A stretch of 64,000 nucleotides of DNA from positions 186,001 to 250,000 of the forward strand of contig CAVQWX010000002.1 of assembly GCA_963717765.1 (NCBI GenBank). The letters are read 5' to 3'. The notes below the pieces were generated by a model, which was not told the DNA's origin, did no database searches, and saw nothing but the letters and a program-made list of their open reading frames with translations. Below, in pieces: positions 49,210 through 58,517 of this stretch (the stretch's first letter is position 1; each line of letters begins with the position of its first letter). The DNA comes from JACDER01 sp963717765 (lineage in GTDB: Bacteria > Actinomycetota > Thermoleophilia > Gaiellales > Gaiellaceae). Position numbers and translations under genes: made by a program.

Positions 49210-50517
49210 GTGGATCCCGACATCCGCTATGCCAGGAGCGAAGGCGCCTCGATCGCCTACCAGGTGGTGGGCGAGGGTGAGCGTGACCTCGTCTTCGTTC
49301 CCGACTTCTCGTCCAATCTCGTCTACGGGTGGGAGACGCCGTACTGGCGGCCGTTCTACGTCCGGCTGGCCGAGTCGTTCCGGCTGATCCTCTTCGACAA
49401 GCGGGGGACCGGCGTCTCCGACCGGCATGGGCAATTCGCGACGTTGGAGACGCGCATGGAGGACCTCCGCGCCGTGCTCGACGCCGCGGACTCGTCCGAG
49501 CCGGTCCTCCTCGCGTCCCACGACGGCTGCGACATGGCTCTGCTCTTCGCGGCCACGTATCCCGAGCGCACGGCGGCGCTCGCGCTCTTTCATCCGCAAG
49601 CCAGGCCGGACGAGCCCAACGAGTGGGAAGAAGACTTCATGCAGCGCGTGCGGTTCGAGTGGGGAACGCAGGAGTTCTGCGACCTGTTGCTGCAGGAGGC
49701 CTGCCCGACGCTCTTCGCTCGTGGCGAGGAGACCCGCTTGTGGTTCGCGAACGAGATGCGGGTCGGGCTGAGCCCGGAGTTCGCCTACGCGCTCAATCGC
49801 GCATTCGCGGAGACCGATCTGCGGCCGGTGCTCCCCGCGGTCAAGGCGCCGACGCTCGTGTTCTATCGCGAAGGCTCCGTCGACCTGGAACAACACCGGG
49901 AAGTCGCCGCGCGCATCGAGGGCGCACACGAGGTGCGGCTCCCCGGCTCGGACTACTGGGGGATCTTCCTGTCACCGGAGATCGTGGACGAGCTCGAGCG
50001 GTTCGTCGGGGGTCGTGCCTTGCCGCCCGTGCCGGATTCCGTGCTCGCCACCGTGCTCTTCACCGACATCGTCGCTTCGACCGAGCGCGCGGCGGAGCTC
50101 GGCGACCGCGGCTGGCGCGAGCTCCTCGAGCGGCACCATGCACTCGTTCGCCGTGAACTGGTGCGCTTTCGCGGCGAGGAGAAGGACACGGCAGGCGACG
50201 GCTTCTTCGCCACCTTCGACGGGCCCGCGCGGGCCATCCGGTGCGCGCAGTCGGTTGCCGACCAGGTCCTGGAGCTCGGGCTCGAACTGCGAGCTGGGCT
50301 GCATACCGGCGAATGCGAGCGCCATGACGACAAGGTCGCGGGGATCGCCGTGTCGATCGGCGCGCGTGTCGCCGGGCTGGCGTCACCCGGCGAGGTTCTC
50401 GTCTCCTCGACGGTGAAGGACCTCGTCGCGGGCTCGGGGATCGAGTTCAGGGATCGCGGCGAGCACGACCTGAAGGGTGTTCCGGGTGCGTGGAGGCTGT
50501 ATGCCGTCTCCTCCTGA
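49210..50517 (+). CDS. degenerate alpha/beta-hydrolase fused to class III cyclase domain (paralog 1)
   Basis: A 435-residue fusion. Residues about 1-280 follow the alpha/beta-hydrolase fold (LILFDKRGTGVSDR; LLFAATYPERTAALALFHP) but the nucleophile elbow reads LASHDGC: aligned with the paralog next door (FGFSEGG), His replaces the Ser, and the region of the catalytic His reads SDYWG. So hydrolysis is probably lost. Residues about 285-435 are a class III cyclase domain (VLFTDIVASTERAAELGDRG; DTAGDGFFATFDGPARA). GTG 49210. Possibly a sensor whose hydrolase fold binds a ligand. Confidence 0.88.
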   Translation: MDPDIRYARSEGASIAYQVVGEGERDLVFVPDFSSNLVYGWETPYWRPFYVRLAESFRLILFDKRGTGVSDRHGQFATLETRMEDLRAVLDAADSSEPVLLASHDGCDMALLFAATYPERTAALALFHPQARPDEPNEWEEDFMQRVRFEWGTQEFCDLLLQEACPTLFARGEETRLWFANEMRVGLSPEFAYALNRAFAETDLRPVLPAVKAPTLVFYREGSVDLEQHREVAARIEGAHEVRLPGSDYWGIFLSPEIVDELERFVGGRALPPVPDSVLATVLFTDIVASTERAAELGDRGWRELLERHHALVRRELVRFRGEEKDTAGDGFFATFDGPARAIRCAQSVADQVLELGLELRAGLHTGECERHDDKVAGIAVSIGARVAGLASPGEVLVSSTVKDLVAGSGIEFRDRGEHDLKGVPGAWRLYAVSS

Positions 50518-51829
50518 GACGCGCTACACGAAGAGCGGCGATGTCAACATCGCGTACCAGGTCGTGGGCGAGGGGCCGTTCGACCTCGTCTACGTCCCGG
50601 GTTGGATCTCGAACGTCGAGCTCATGTGGGACGAGCCCGCCCATGCGCACGTACTCGGACGGCTCGCGAGCTTCTCGCGGCTGATCCTGTTCGACAAACG
50701 TGGCACCGGGCTCTCCGATCCCGTGCCGCTCGACCGCTTGCCGACGCTGGAGCAGCGGATGGACGACGTGCGCGCGGTGATGGACGCTGCCGAGTCGGAG
50801 CGGGCCGCGGTCTTCGGCTTCTCCGAGGGGGGCCAGATGAGCGCGCTCTTCGCCGCCACCTATCCGGAGCGTACTGAGGCTCTCGCGTTGTATGGCACGT
50901 TCGCGAAGCGCATCTGGAGCCCCGACTACCCATGGGCGCCGAGGCCAGACGCACGCGAGGAAGAGCTAGCCGCGCTCGAGCGGAACTGGGCGACCCGCAT
51001 GGACCTCGACCAGCTCGCGCCGAGCGAAAGCCAGGCTTTCAAGACGCGCATGGCCGCGTACTTCCGCCGGAGTGCGAGCCCGGGCGCGGGCGTGGCGTTG
51101 ATGCGCATGAACACGCAGCACGACATCCGGGAGGTGCTGCCCTCGATTCGGGTTCCGACTCTCGTCCTGCACCGCCGCGACGACATCGACGTGCGAGTCG
51201 AGGAAGGTCGCTGGATCGCGGCGCAGATTCCAGGGGCCAAATACGTCGAATTGTCCGGCGACGCACACACGTTGTGGGGAGGCGATACGGACTCGATCGT
51301 CGACGAGGTCGAGGAGTTCCTGACCGGTGTGCGCCCCGCACCGGAGCTCGACCGCGTCCTCGCGACTGTCATGTTCACCGATGTCGTCGGTTCGACCGAG
51401 CGGGCGGCGGAGCTGGGCGACCGCCGTTGGCGTGAGCTGCTCTCGGCGCACGATGCCGCTGTCCGCCGCGAGCTCGAGCGCTACCGCGGACGCGAGGTCG
51501 ACACCGCCGGCGACGGCTTCTTCGCGACCTTCGACGGCCCCGCTCGCGCCGTCGGGTGCGCGCTTGGCGTTCGTGACGTCGTCCGGTCGCTCGGGCTCGA
51601 GACCCGCGCCGGCGTCCACACCGGAGAGTGCGAGTTGGACGGAGACAAGGTCCGGGGAATCGCTGTGCACACAGGTGCCCGCGTCGCGGCCCTGGCCGGC
51701 CCGGGCGAGGTCCTGGCGACGTCCACCGTCAAGGACCTGGTCACCGGCTCGGGGCTCGAATTCGAAGACCGCGGCGCGCGCGAGCTGAAGGGCGTACCGG
51801 GAGAATGGCGCATCTATGCCGTCCGTTGA
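50501..51829 (+). CDS. alpha/beta-hydrolase fused to class III cyclase domain (paralog 2)
   Basis: A 442-residue tandem paralog of the preceding gene, starting at ATG 50501 inside its 3' end. The hydrolase half keeps an intact elbow GFSEGG and a plausible catalytic His (SGDAHTLWGG), plus LILFDKRGTGLSDP. The cyclase half has metal Asp in MFTDVVGSTERAAELG and DTAGDGFFATFDGPARA; the Lys normally selecting the base is Asp and the usual Asn of the N-x3-R motif is replaced (IAVHTGARV), as is common in this subfamily. It overlaps the MOSC gene by 14 bases. Confidence 0.9.
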   Translation: MPSPPETRYTKSGDVNIAYQVVGEGPFDLVYVPGWISNVELMWDEPAHAHVLGRLASFSRLILFDKRGTGLSDPVPLDRLPTLEQRMDDVRAVMDAAESERAAVFGFSEGGQMSALFAATYPERTEALALYGTFAKRIWSPDYPWAPRPDAREEELAALERNWATRMDLDQLAPSESQAFKTRMAAYFRRSASPGAGVALMRMNTQHDIREVLPSIRVPTLVLHRRDDIDVRVEEGRWIAAQIPGAKYVELSGDAHTLWGGDTDSIVDEVEEFLTGVRPAPELDRVLATVMFTDVVGSTERAAELGDRRWRELLSAHDAAVRRELERYRGREVDTAGDGFFATFDGPARAVGCALGVRDVVRSLGLETRAGVHTGECELDGDKVRGIAVHTGARVAALAGPGEVLATSTVKDLVTGSGLEFEDRGARELKGVPGEWRIYAVR

Positions 51830-52574
51830 GCTCATCTCCGTGACTGCGGTGAAGTGCTTCGCGCTCGAGCACCCGCGGTCGATCGAACTGGCCGAGGCCG
51901 GCGTGGTCGAGAATCGCCGGTTCGCTCTCGTCGACGGCGACGGCAACCGGCTGCGCAGTTCGCTGACCTCGTGGCCGATCGTGCTGCATGCCCGCTACGA
52001 CCCTGCGGAGGAACGGCTGCGCGTCGTCTTTCCGGACGGCTCGTTCATCGAAGAGAGCGCCATTGGCAACGGGGAGCCGGTCTCGCTCGTGTTTGGCGAG
52101 CGCTCCGTCGCTGCCCGCGTCGTGCCCGGGAAGTGGGAGGAGCGGCTTGCGGGAATGGCTGGACATCCGGTGCGGATCGTCCGGCCCGAAGTCCACGGCA
52201 CTGTTCTGAACGCTCCCGTCACGCTGATCTCCGACGGCTCACTCGAGAGGCTCGAGCAGGAGGCGGGCCGCGCGGTGGATGGGAGGCGATTCCGGATGCT
52301 CTTTACGCTCGCCGGCTGTCGCGCGCACGAGGAGGACGAGTGGCACGGCCGGTTGTTTCGGATCGGGGAGGCCGTCGTCCGGGTGGGCGGGCCGGTCGAC
52401 CGCTGCGCCATGACGACGCGCGATCCGGACACGGGTGAGCGTGATCTCGACGCGCTCGGCCTCATCGAGGGCTACCGGGGTCTGAGCGACCGCCGGACCA
52501 TCGACTTCGGCGTGTACGCAGAGATCGTCGAGCCGGGCGTCGTCCGCGTGGGCGATACGGTTGAACCGGTATGA
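51816..52574 (+). CDS. MOSC-domain protein
   Basis: A 252-residue protein with N-terminal MOSC_N beta-barrel (VTAVKCFALEHPRSIELAEA; NRRFALVDGDGNRLRSSL) and C-terminal MOSC domain (APVTLISDGSLERLEQEAG; the conserved Cys in GPVDRCAMTTRDPDTGERD). This arrangement is as in YcbX/mARC proteins, which bind molybdenum cofactor and reduce N-hydroxylated compounds or transfer sulfur. No partner reductase is fused or adjacent. ATG 51816 lies in the preceding cyclase gene; it overlaps the thiolase start by 4 bases. Confidence 0.9.
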   Translation: MPSVELISVTAVKCFALEHPRSIELAEAGVVENRRFALVDGDGNRLRSSLTSWPIVLHARYDPAEERLRVVFPDGSFIEESAIGNGEPVSLVFGERSVAARVVPGKWEERLAGMAGHPVRIVRPEVHGTVLNAPVTLISDGSLERLEQEAGRAVDGRRFRMLFTLAGCRAHEEDEWHGRLFRIGEAVVRVGGPVDRCAMTTRDPDTGERDLDALGLIEGYRGLSDRRTIDFGVYAEIVEPGVVRVGDTVEPV

Positions 52575-53716
52575 CAGGCGCGCTCATTGTCGACGCGGTC
52601 CGCAGCCCGATCGGCCGGCGGAACGGCGCCCTGTCGAAGACGCGCGGCGACGAGCTGTGCGGTCAGGTGCTGAACGGGCTCGTCGCGCGGAACCACCTCG
52701 ATCCAGCCGAGATCGAGGACGTGCAGATGGGCTGCGTCACGCAGATCGGAGAGCAGGGATGGAACATCGGCCGGATGGTTCCGCTGGTCGCAGGCTGGCC
52801 GGAAACGGTGTGCGGGACGACCGTCGACCGACAGTGCGGGTCGTCGATGCAGGGAAGCTTCAACGCAGCCACGGCGGTCGCGTCCGGACAGCTCGACGTG
52901 GTTGTCTCCGCCGGGGTGGAGATGATGTCGCGCGTCCCGATGGGGTCGAACGGCGGCGACCTCTCCGACAAGCTCCTCGACCGCTGGCAGATCGTCCCTC
53001 AGGGCATCTCGGCCGAGGTGATCGCGAACGAATGGGGGCTGACTCGCGAAGAGCTGGATGCGTTCTCCCTCGAGTCGCACCGTCGTGCGGTCGCGGCGAT
53101 CGACGAGGGGCGCTTCGAAAACGAGATCGTCCCGGTCGAGGTGACGAACCCGCACGTGGGCGCGCTGGTCGGCGTCGACGAGACGCCTCGCCGGGAAACC
53201 TCCGCTGAGGCGCTGGCGGCGCTGAAGCCGGCCTTCCTCCCGGATGGGAGGGTGACGGCCGGAAACTCCAGCCAGATCTGTGACGGCGCCGCGGCGGTCC
53301 TCATCGCGAGCGAGGCCTCGGCCTCCCGCTTGAATCTCGAGCCGCGCGCGCGATTCGTCTCGTTCGGCCTCGCCGGCGTCGACCCGTACCGGATGCTGCA
53401 CGGAAATCCGCAGGCGTGTGACCGTGCGCTCGAGAAGGCGGGACTGACCTGGGACGACATCGCCGTGATCGAGGTCAACGAGGCCTTTGCATCCGTCGTC
53501 CTCCAGTTCGCGCGCGACGCGGGGCTGGAGGAGCGGATGGAGGACGTCAACCCGAACGGCGGTGGGATCTCGCTCGGCCATCCACTGGGCGCGACGGGCG
53601 CGCGAATGACCGCGACGCTGATCAACGAGTTGGAGCGACGCGACGCCCGCTACGGGATCGCGACGATGTGCATCGGCTTCGGGCAAGCGATCGCCGCGGT
53701 CGTGGAAACGCTGTGA
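52571..53716 (+). CDS. thiolase-family acetyl-CoA acyltransferase
   Basis: A 381-residue thiolase, breaking or forming 3-ketoacyl-CoA. It has the acyl-enzyme Cys89 in DRQCGSSMQGSFNAA, the NEAFASVV block, the catalytic His in GGGISLGHPLGATGARM, and the second Cys in IATMCIGFGQAIAAV. Acts in fatty acid degradation or ketone metabolism; a 3-hydroxyacyl-CoA dehydrogenase two genes downstream fits the same route. ATG 52571 overlaps the MOSC stop, and the stop overlaps the next start. Confidence 0.96.
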   Translation: MTGALIVDAVRSPIGRRNGALSKTRGDELCGQVLNGLVARNHLDPAEIEDVQMGCVTQIGEQGWNIGRMVPLVAGWPETVCGTTVDRQCGSSMQGSFNAATAVASGQLDVVVSAGVEMMSRVPMGSNGGDLSDKLLDRWQIVPQGISAEVIANEWGLTREELDAFSLESHRRAVAAIDEGRFENEIVPVEVTNPHVGALVGVDETPRRETSAEALAALKPAFLPDGRVTAGNSSQICDGAAAVLIASEASASRLNLEPRARFVSFGLAGVDPYRMLHGNPQACDRALEKAGLTWDDIAVIEVNEAFASVVLQFARDAGLEERMEDVNPNGGGISLGHPLGATGARMTATLINELERRDARYGIATMCIGFGQAIAAVVETL

Positions 53717-55194
53717 AGGTCGCCTACTTCTCGATGGAGTTCGCGATCGACGACCGCCTCCCGATCTACGCGGGAGGCCTCGGCGTGCTCGCGGGCGACC
53801 ACCTGAAGTCCTCCTCCGATCTCGGGCTGCCACTCGTCGCGGTCGGTCTGCTCTACCGGCAGGGCTACTTCACTCAGGTGATCGATGAGGAAGGGCGGCA
53901 GCGGGAGGAATACCCGGAGGCCGACCTCTCCGGGGTGGGGCTGGTCAAGGAAGACGTCACCGTCGAAGTCGATCTCGCCGGCGAGACCATCCCGGTGGAC
54001 GTCTGGCGGCTCGACGTCGGCAGCGTCCCGCTCTACCTGCTCGAGTCCGACGCGCTCGTCCCGCGGCTGTACACGATCGACCGCGAGGAGCGCATCCGGC
54101 AGGAGGTCGTTCTCGGCGTCGGGGGGGTGCGAGCGCTTCGCGCGCTCGGCCACGAGCCGACCGTCTACCACCTGAACGAAGGCCATGCCGCGTTCGCCTC
54201 CCTGGAACGGATACGCGAAGAGGGACTCGACCGCGTCCGTTCCTCGACCGTCTTCACGACCCACACGCCGGTCCCGGAGGGGAACGAGGTCTTCGACCCG
54301 GAGCTCGCCCGCCGCTATATCGGCGGGCTGGTCGAGGAGGCCGGGCTCGACTGGGACTTCGTGCTCCACGAAGGTCAGGTTGGGCTCACTCCGCTCGCGC
54401 TGAAGACGTCCGCCTACGCGAACGGCGTCTCGGAGCTGCACGGCGAAGTGTCGCGCGAGATGTGGCCCGGGTGCGAGATCGGCTCGATCACGAACGGTGC
54501 CCACGTCCCGACCTGGAAGAAGGACACGCTGCACGCGCAGAACAAGCGTGCTCTGGTCGAGTATGTCCGCGGGCGCACCGGCGTCGAGCTCGACCGGGAG
54601 CGGCTCACCATCGGCTTCACGCGCCGCTTCGCCACGTACAAACGAGCGACCCTCCTGTTCCAGGAGCCGGACCGGCTCGCCGCACTTCCGATTCAGGTCG
54701 TCGTGAGTGGCAAGGCGCACCCGGCGGACGACGGCGGCAAGGAGCTGATCTACGAGCTCAACCGGCTCGCGAGCGACCCGCGCTTCGAGGGGCGGATCGC
54801 CTTCGTCCCGAACTACAACATGGAGGTCGCCTCCTACGTCACCTCCGGCTCCGACGTCTGGCTGAACAACCCGCGCCGGCCGATGGAGGCCTCGGGGACG
54901 AGCGGGATGAAGGCGGCGATGAACGGCGTCCTCAACCTTTCCGTTCTGGACGGCTGGTGGCCGGAGGCGTACTCGCCGGAGATCGGCTGGGCGATTGCAG
55001 GCGAGTCGGACGAGGCCGACCGCGCAGAGCTCTACCGGTTGCTGGAGGAGGAGGTCGTCCCGGCCTTCTACGAGGACCGGCCGCGCTGGAAAAGGATGAT
55101 GGAGACCTCGATCGAACGCGTCACTCCTCGGTTCTCCAGCCATCGCATGGTCAAGGAGTACGCCGAGCGCTACTACGCGCCGGCCAGCAGATGA
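53713..55194 (+). CDS. short-form alpha-glucan phosphorylase
   Basis: A 493-residue GT35 enzyme releasing glucose 1-phosphate from glycogen or maltodextrins with PLP. VKVAYFSMEFAIDDRLPIYA, GGLGVLAGDHLKSSSDLG, YHLNEGHAAFASLE, GFTRRFATYKRATLL, PNYNMEVASYVTSGSDVWLN and the PLP-lysine block ASGTSGMKAAMNGVLNLSVL are all present. It is far shorter than the 800-residue classical enzymes and matches the short bacterial/thermophile form lacking the regulatory N-terminal region. GTG 53713 overlaps the thiolase stop. Its presence among acyl-CoA genes is unexplained. Confidence 0.94.
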   Translation: MKVAYFSMEFAIDDRLPIYAGGLGVLAGDHLKSSSDLGLPLVAVGLLYRQGYFTQVIDEEGRQREEYPEADLSGVGLVKEDVTVEVDLAGETIPVDVWRLDVGSVPLYLLESDALVPRLYTIDREERIRQEVVLGVGGVRALRALGHEPTVYHLNEGHAAFASLERIREEGLDRVRSSTVFTTHTPVPEGNEVFDPELARRYIGGLVEEAGLDWDFVLHEGQVGLTPLALKTSAYANGVSELHGEVSREMWPGCEIGSITNGAHVPTWKKDTLHAQNKRALVEYVRGRTGVELDRERLTIGFTRRFATYKRATLLFQEPDRLAALPIQVVVSGKAHPADDGGKELIYELNRLASDPRFEGRIAFVPNYNMEVASYVTSGSDVWLNNPRRPMEASGTSGMKAAMNGVLNLSVLDGWWPEAYSPEIGWAIAGESDEADRAELYRLLEEEVVPAFYEDRPRWKRMMETSIERVTPRFSSHRMVKEYAERYYAPASR

Positions 55195-56039
55195 GCATCG
55201 AACGCGTAGGCGTCGTCGGCCTGGGGACGATGGGGGCGGGGATTGCGCAGGTCTGCCTCCAGGCGGGCGTCGAGACGGTCGGCCGCGAGGTGAACGACGA
55301 GCTGGCCGAACGCGGCCGGGCGACGATCGACCACTACCTGACCCGCGGCGTCGAGAAGGGGCGGATGACGGCCGAGCAGAAGGACGAGACGCTCGGGAGA
55401 CTGACGCTCGCTACCGACCTCGGCGCGCTCGCCTCCTGCGACCTGGTGATCGAGGCCGTGATCGAGGACATTGCCACCAAGGCGGCCGTCTTCAAGGAGC
55501 TCGACGAGCTGCTCGCCGCGGAAGCGATCCTGGCGACGAACACCTCGGCGCTCTCCGTGACCGAGATCGCCGACGTGACCGAGCGGCCCGAGCGCGTCGT
55601 CGGCATGCATTTCTTCAACCCGGCGCCGGTCCTCAAGCTCGTCGAGGTCGTCCGCACGGCGCACACCTCCGACCAGGTCTTCGCTGCGGCGTACGCGTTC
55701 GCGGAGAAGCTCGGCAAGGAGCCGATCGCCTGCAACGACACGCCGGGCTTCGTCGTGAACCGCATCCTCATTCCGCTCCTCAACGACTGCGTCCGCGTGA
55801 TCGACGAGGCCCGCGTCTCGCCCGACGACGTCGACCGCGCCATGACCTTCGGTGCCAATTGGCCGATCGGGCCCTGCGCCCTGATCGACCTCATCGGCGT
55901 GGACATCCACGTGCACGCTTCGGAAGCGCTGGCCGCAGCGCTGGGGGAGGAGCGGATGGCCCCGCCGCCGCGGCTGCTGCAGATGCTGGACGAGGGCAAG
56001 CTCGGCCGGAAGTCGGGCGAAGGCTTCTTCAGCTACTGA
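55191..56039 (+). CDS. 3-hydroxyacyl-CoA (3-hydroxybutyryl-CoA) dehydrogenase
   Basis: A 282-residue single-domain-pair enzyme oxidising 3-hydroxyacyl-CoA with NAD. The N-terminal Rossmann motif is VGVVGLGTMGAGIAQVCLQAG (in two parts about 6-25), with NTSALSVTEIA and the catalytic His in GMHFFNPAPVLKLVEVV; the C-terminal domain follows (NDTPGFVVNRILIPLLND; GRKSGEGFFSY). ATG 55191 overlaps the phosphorylase stop by 4 bases. With the thiolase it makes two steps of beta-oxidation or butyrate metabolism. Confidence 0.96.
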   Translation: MSIERVGVVGLGTMGAGIAQVCLQAGVETVGREVNDELAERGRATIDHYLTRGVEKGRMTAEQKDETLGRLTLATDLGALASCDLVIEAVIEDIATKAAVFKELDELLAAEAILATNTSALSVTEIADVTERPERVVGMHFFNPAPVLKLVEVVRTAHTSDQVFAAAYAFAEKLGKEPIACNDTPGFVVNRILIPLLNDCVRVIDEARVSPDDVDRAMTFGANWPIGPCALIDLIGVDIHVHASEALAAALGEERMAPPPRLLQMLDEGKLGRKSGEGFFSY

Positions 56040-56934
56040 AGCGGTCGGTCGCCGCCCGCACCGCGGCGATCGTCCCCGGCGTCATCGAGTGGCCCGCGCC
56101 CTCGACCACGGTCAGTTCCGCGCGGGGCCAGATCCGATGGAGTGCCCATGCGTTGCCGAGCGGAGACTGGAAATCGAAGCGGCCGTTGACGATCGCGCCC
56201 GGGAACGCCTCGAGCACGTCGGGACGCATCAGCTCGCAGTCCTCGAGCCACGCGTTCGCCTGCACGTAGTGCGTCACGAGCCGGGCGAAGGCGTACGCGA
56301 AGGCGGGGTCCGTGTACCGGTCGCTCAGGCCTTCCCGGGGAGGCCAGTGCGGCGTTGCCGACTCCCAGCGGATCCACTCCTCGGTGGCCTGCCGGCGAAC
56401 CTCGGAATCGGGATCGTTCAGGAGCGCGGAGTACGCGGTGGGCACGTCGGAGGCGTAGCCGACGTGAGCGGCAAGCCGTTCCCACTGCGCCGGGAAGAAG
56501 GTCCCGACGCCGCCGCGGAAGAGCCAGTCGAACTCCGAATGGCGCCCCGTCGTCACCCCGAAGAGAACGAGTGCGCTGACGTGCTCGGGATGGGACTCTG
56601 CGTACGCAAGCGCGAGGGTCGAGCCCCAGGAGCCGCCGACCACGACCCAGCGGTCGATTCCCAGATGCTCGCGGACGCGCTCGAAGTCCTCGACGAGGTG
56701 TGCCGTCATGTTCGCGCTCAGATCCGTATCCGGGTCGCCCGCGTACGGGAGGCTCTTCCCGCAGTTCCGCTGGTCGACCAGGACGACGCGGTACCGCGAC
56801 ATGTCGAAGAACTCGAGGTAGTAGAGGCCGCTGCCCGATCCAGGCCCGCCGTGGACGACGACCGCCGGAGTTCCCTTTCCGTGCGCCTCCCAGTGGACGA
56901 GGTTCCCCTCGCCGACGTCGAGCAGCCCACTCAC
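56029..56934 (-). CDS. pip: prolyl aminopeptidase (proline iminopeptidase)
   Basis: A 301-residue alpha/beta hydrolase of peptidase family S33, removing N-terminal proline. The oxyanion-region VVVHGGPGSGSGLYYLEFF, LVDQRNCGKSLPY, the nucleophile elbow GGSWGSTLALAYAESHP, INGRFDFQSP-like VNGRFDFQSP carrying the Asp, and the His in VEGAGHSMTP are all in order. GTG 56934 overlaps the stop of the upstream gene as GTGA. It is convergent with the dehydrogenase gene (11-base overlap). Confidence 0.93.
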   Translation of the reverse strand: MSGLLDVGEGNLVHWEAHGKGTPAVVVHGGPGSGSGLYYLEFFDMSRYRVVLVDQRNCGKSLPYAGDPDTDLSANMTAHLVEDFERVREHLGIDRWVVVGGSWGSTLALAYAESHPEHVSALVLFGVTTGRHSEFDWLFRGGVGTFFPAQWERLAAHVGYASDVPTAYSALLNDPDSEVRRQATEEWIRWESATPHWPPREGLSDRYTDPAFAYAFARLVTHYVQANAWLEDCELMRPDVLEAFPGAIVNGRFDFQSPLGNAWALHRIWPRAELTVVEGAGHSMTPGTIAAVRAATDRFSS

Positions 56935-58517
56935 GGCAGGCTCAGACGTCCCCAGAGGTTCTCCAGCAGCTGCGAGACGACCGGCTGATCGACCGAGGCG
57001 GCGAAGTTCAGCGCGCCCGCCGCGAAGACCTTCGCGCCCGCAGGCGTCTCGTAGTAGGTCATCTCCGCGGAGCGGCCCGCATTCGGAAGGATGTCCGGGA
57101 TCTGCGCCAGTACCTGGATTCCGGGCGGCGACTCGGCCGTGCGCTCGTCTATCTCGATCCCGTAGCGGCCGAAGGTGTCTCCGTCGCGCAACCCGGTCCC
57201 GGCGAATACCCACGGTGCCGTCAGGGCACCCTCCACCACGAAGCCCGCCTGGTGTGCCCCGTGGTTCGAGCCCGCGTACTGCACGCCCACGAGCGCCGAC
57301 TCAGGGCGGCCGAGCGCCCGCCACTGCTTCACCCGCGTGAGCCGCTGTCCCTTCCGCTCCACTTTCCAGAAGAAGTTGTTCGCCGACAGGAACATCAGGT
57401 TCCCGCCGAGGTCGCGGTAGCGCTGGACGATGTCGTACGCGTGCTTTGTCATGTATTCCGCGTGCCCGGGGAAGACGACGAGGTCGTATGCGCGCGCCAG
57501 GTCGTCCCCGCTCTTGAACGACGCGAGATCGTCATCGGACAGGTACTCGACCTGCTTTCCCGTCCTGTTGAGCCACGAGATGAAGTTGAGGTCCCAGTCG
57601 CGGAAGCGGAAGGGGACGCCAAAGTCGAGGAACGGGCGCTGGAGGTCGACGGAGTGGATCGCGTTCGAGACGTACCACGAGTCGCCCCAGCCGTCTCCGT
57701 TCTCGTCCCGGAAGTTGTAGGCCTGCCAGGTGTTGGTCGAGAGGACGACGGCAACGCGCGACTGCTTGCCGTAGACGCGCGGGCGGACGATGAACGGGGC
57801 GTACGAGGTGCGTCCGTCGGGCGCGTTCGCGTTCAGGAAGTAGAGGCCGCTCGGCCAATCGCCGGCGCGGACAAAGCGGACGAGCCGGGGAGTGCTCCGC
57901 CGGTTTCTCCAGGGAAGCGCCAGCGACGGCGTCATCGCGTTTCCGCTCGTCGTCGGATCGAGCTTGCCCGGGCGCTGCGTCTGGAAGGAGTAGACGACGA
58001 GGTGAAGGAGCCGCGCGTCGCTCGCGAGCGAGACCTCGGCGAGCTGGCCCGGTGCATAGCTGCGGCGCGTGAACCCGGCGTCGATCCCCTGAACGCGCAC
58101 GACCGGGGCGTCGACGCGCGTGTGTGCGGAGGGCTGGTAGAAGCCGTACCGGGTCACGCCGCCCCGCCCGCTCACGGTCAGACGCAGGATGTACGTGCGC
58201 GGCGGGGTCGACCGGGCCGGCCGCCACACCAGCCGGTTCGCGCCTGCGTGGAGACGCTTCACGGTCGACCACACGATCTGCGTGGACGGACGGTCGCTGC
58301 GGATGGTGTCCGTCCTCACCGCGTCCATTCGTACCGTCGCGGGACGGTCGAGCCGGAACGAGACGATGGCCGCGGCGCGGAAGCGGTCACCGTTCGGGCT
58401 GACGGTCGTGAGCAGGCGGCGGTCACCCTGGAAGGGCGAGCTTCCGTTCGTCACGTGCAGGCCGTGGAGCGACGGACCGGGGTGAAGGAGCGCGAGCGCC
58501 AGGAAGAGCGCCTTCAC
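56931..58517 (-). CDS. secreted DMFase large-subunit-like protein
   Basis: A 528-residue exported protein: signal peptide MKALFLALALLHPGPSLHGL, then beta-sandwich repeats (VSFRLDRPATVRMDAVRT; TYILRLTVSGRGG) and a C-terminal region resembling the glutamine-amidotransferase-like domain of N,N-dimethylformamidase beta subunits (VVLSTNTWQAYNFRDENGDG; VEYLSDDDLASF; YDLVVFPGHAEYMTKHAYDI; GGNLMFLSANNFFWKVERKG). The family is widespread in Actinobacteria; true substrates are mostly unknown. GTG 58517 overlaps the antiporter stop. Confidence 0.85.
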   Translation of the reverse strand: MKALFLALALLHPGPSLHGLHVTNGSSPFQGDRRLLTTVSPNGDRFRAAAIVSFRLDRPATVRMDAVRTDTIRSDRPSTQIVWSTVKRLHAGANRLVWRPARSTPPRTYILRLTVSGRGGVTRYGFYQPSAHTRVDAPVVRVQGIDAGFTRRSYAPGQLAEVSLASDARLLHLVVYSFQTQRPGKLDPTTSGNAMTPSLALPWRNRRSTPRLVRFVRAGDWPSGLYFLNANAPDGRTSYAPFIVRPRVYGKQSRVAVVLSTNTWQAYNFRDENGDGWGDSWYVSNAIHSVDLQRPFLDFGVPFRFRDWDLNFISWLNRTGKQVEYLSDDDLASFKSGDDLARAYDLVVFPGHAEYMTKHAYDIVQRYRDLGGNLMFLSANNFFWKVERKGQRLTRVKQWRALGRPESALVGVQYAGSNHGAHQAGFVVEGALTAPWVFAGTGLRDGDTFGRYGIEIDERTAESPPGIQVLAQIPDILPNAGRSAEMTYYETPAGAKVFAAGALNFAASVDQPVVSQLLENLWGRLSLP

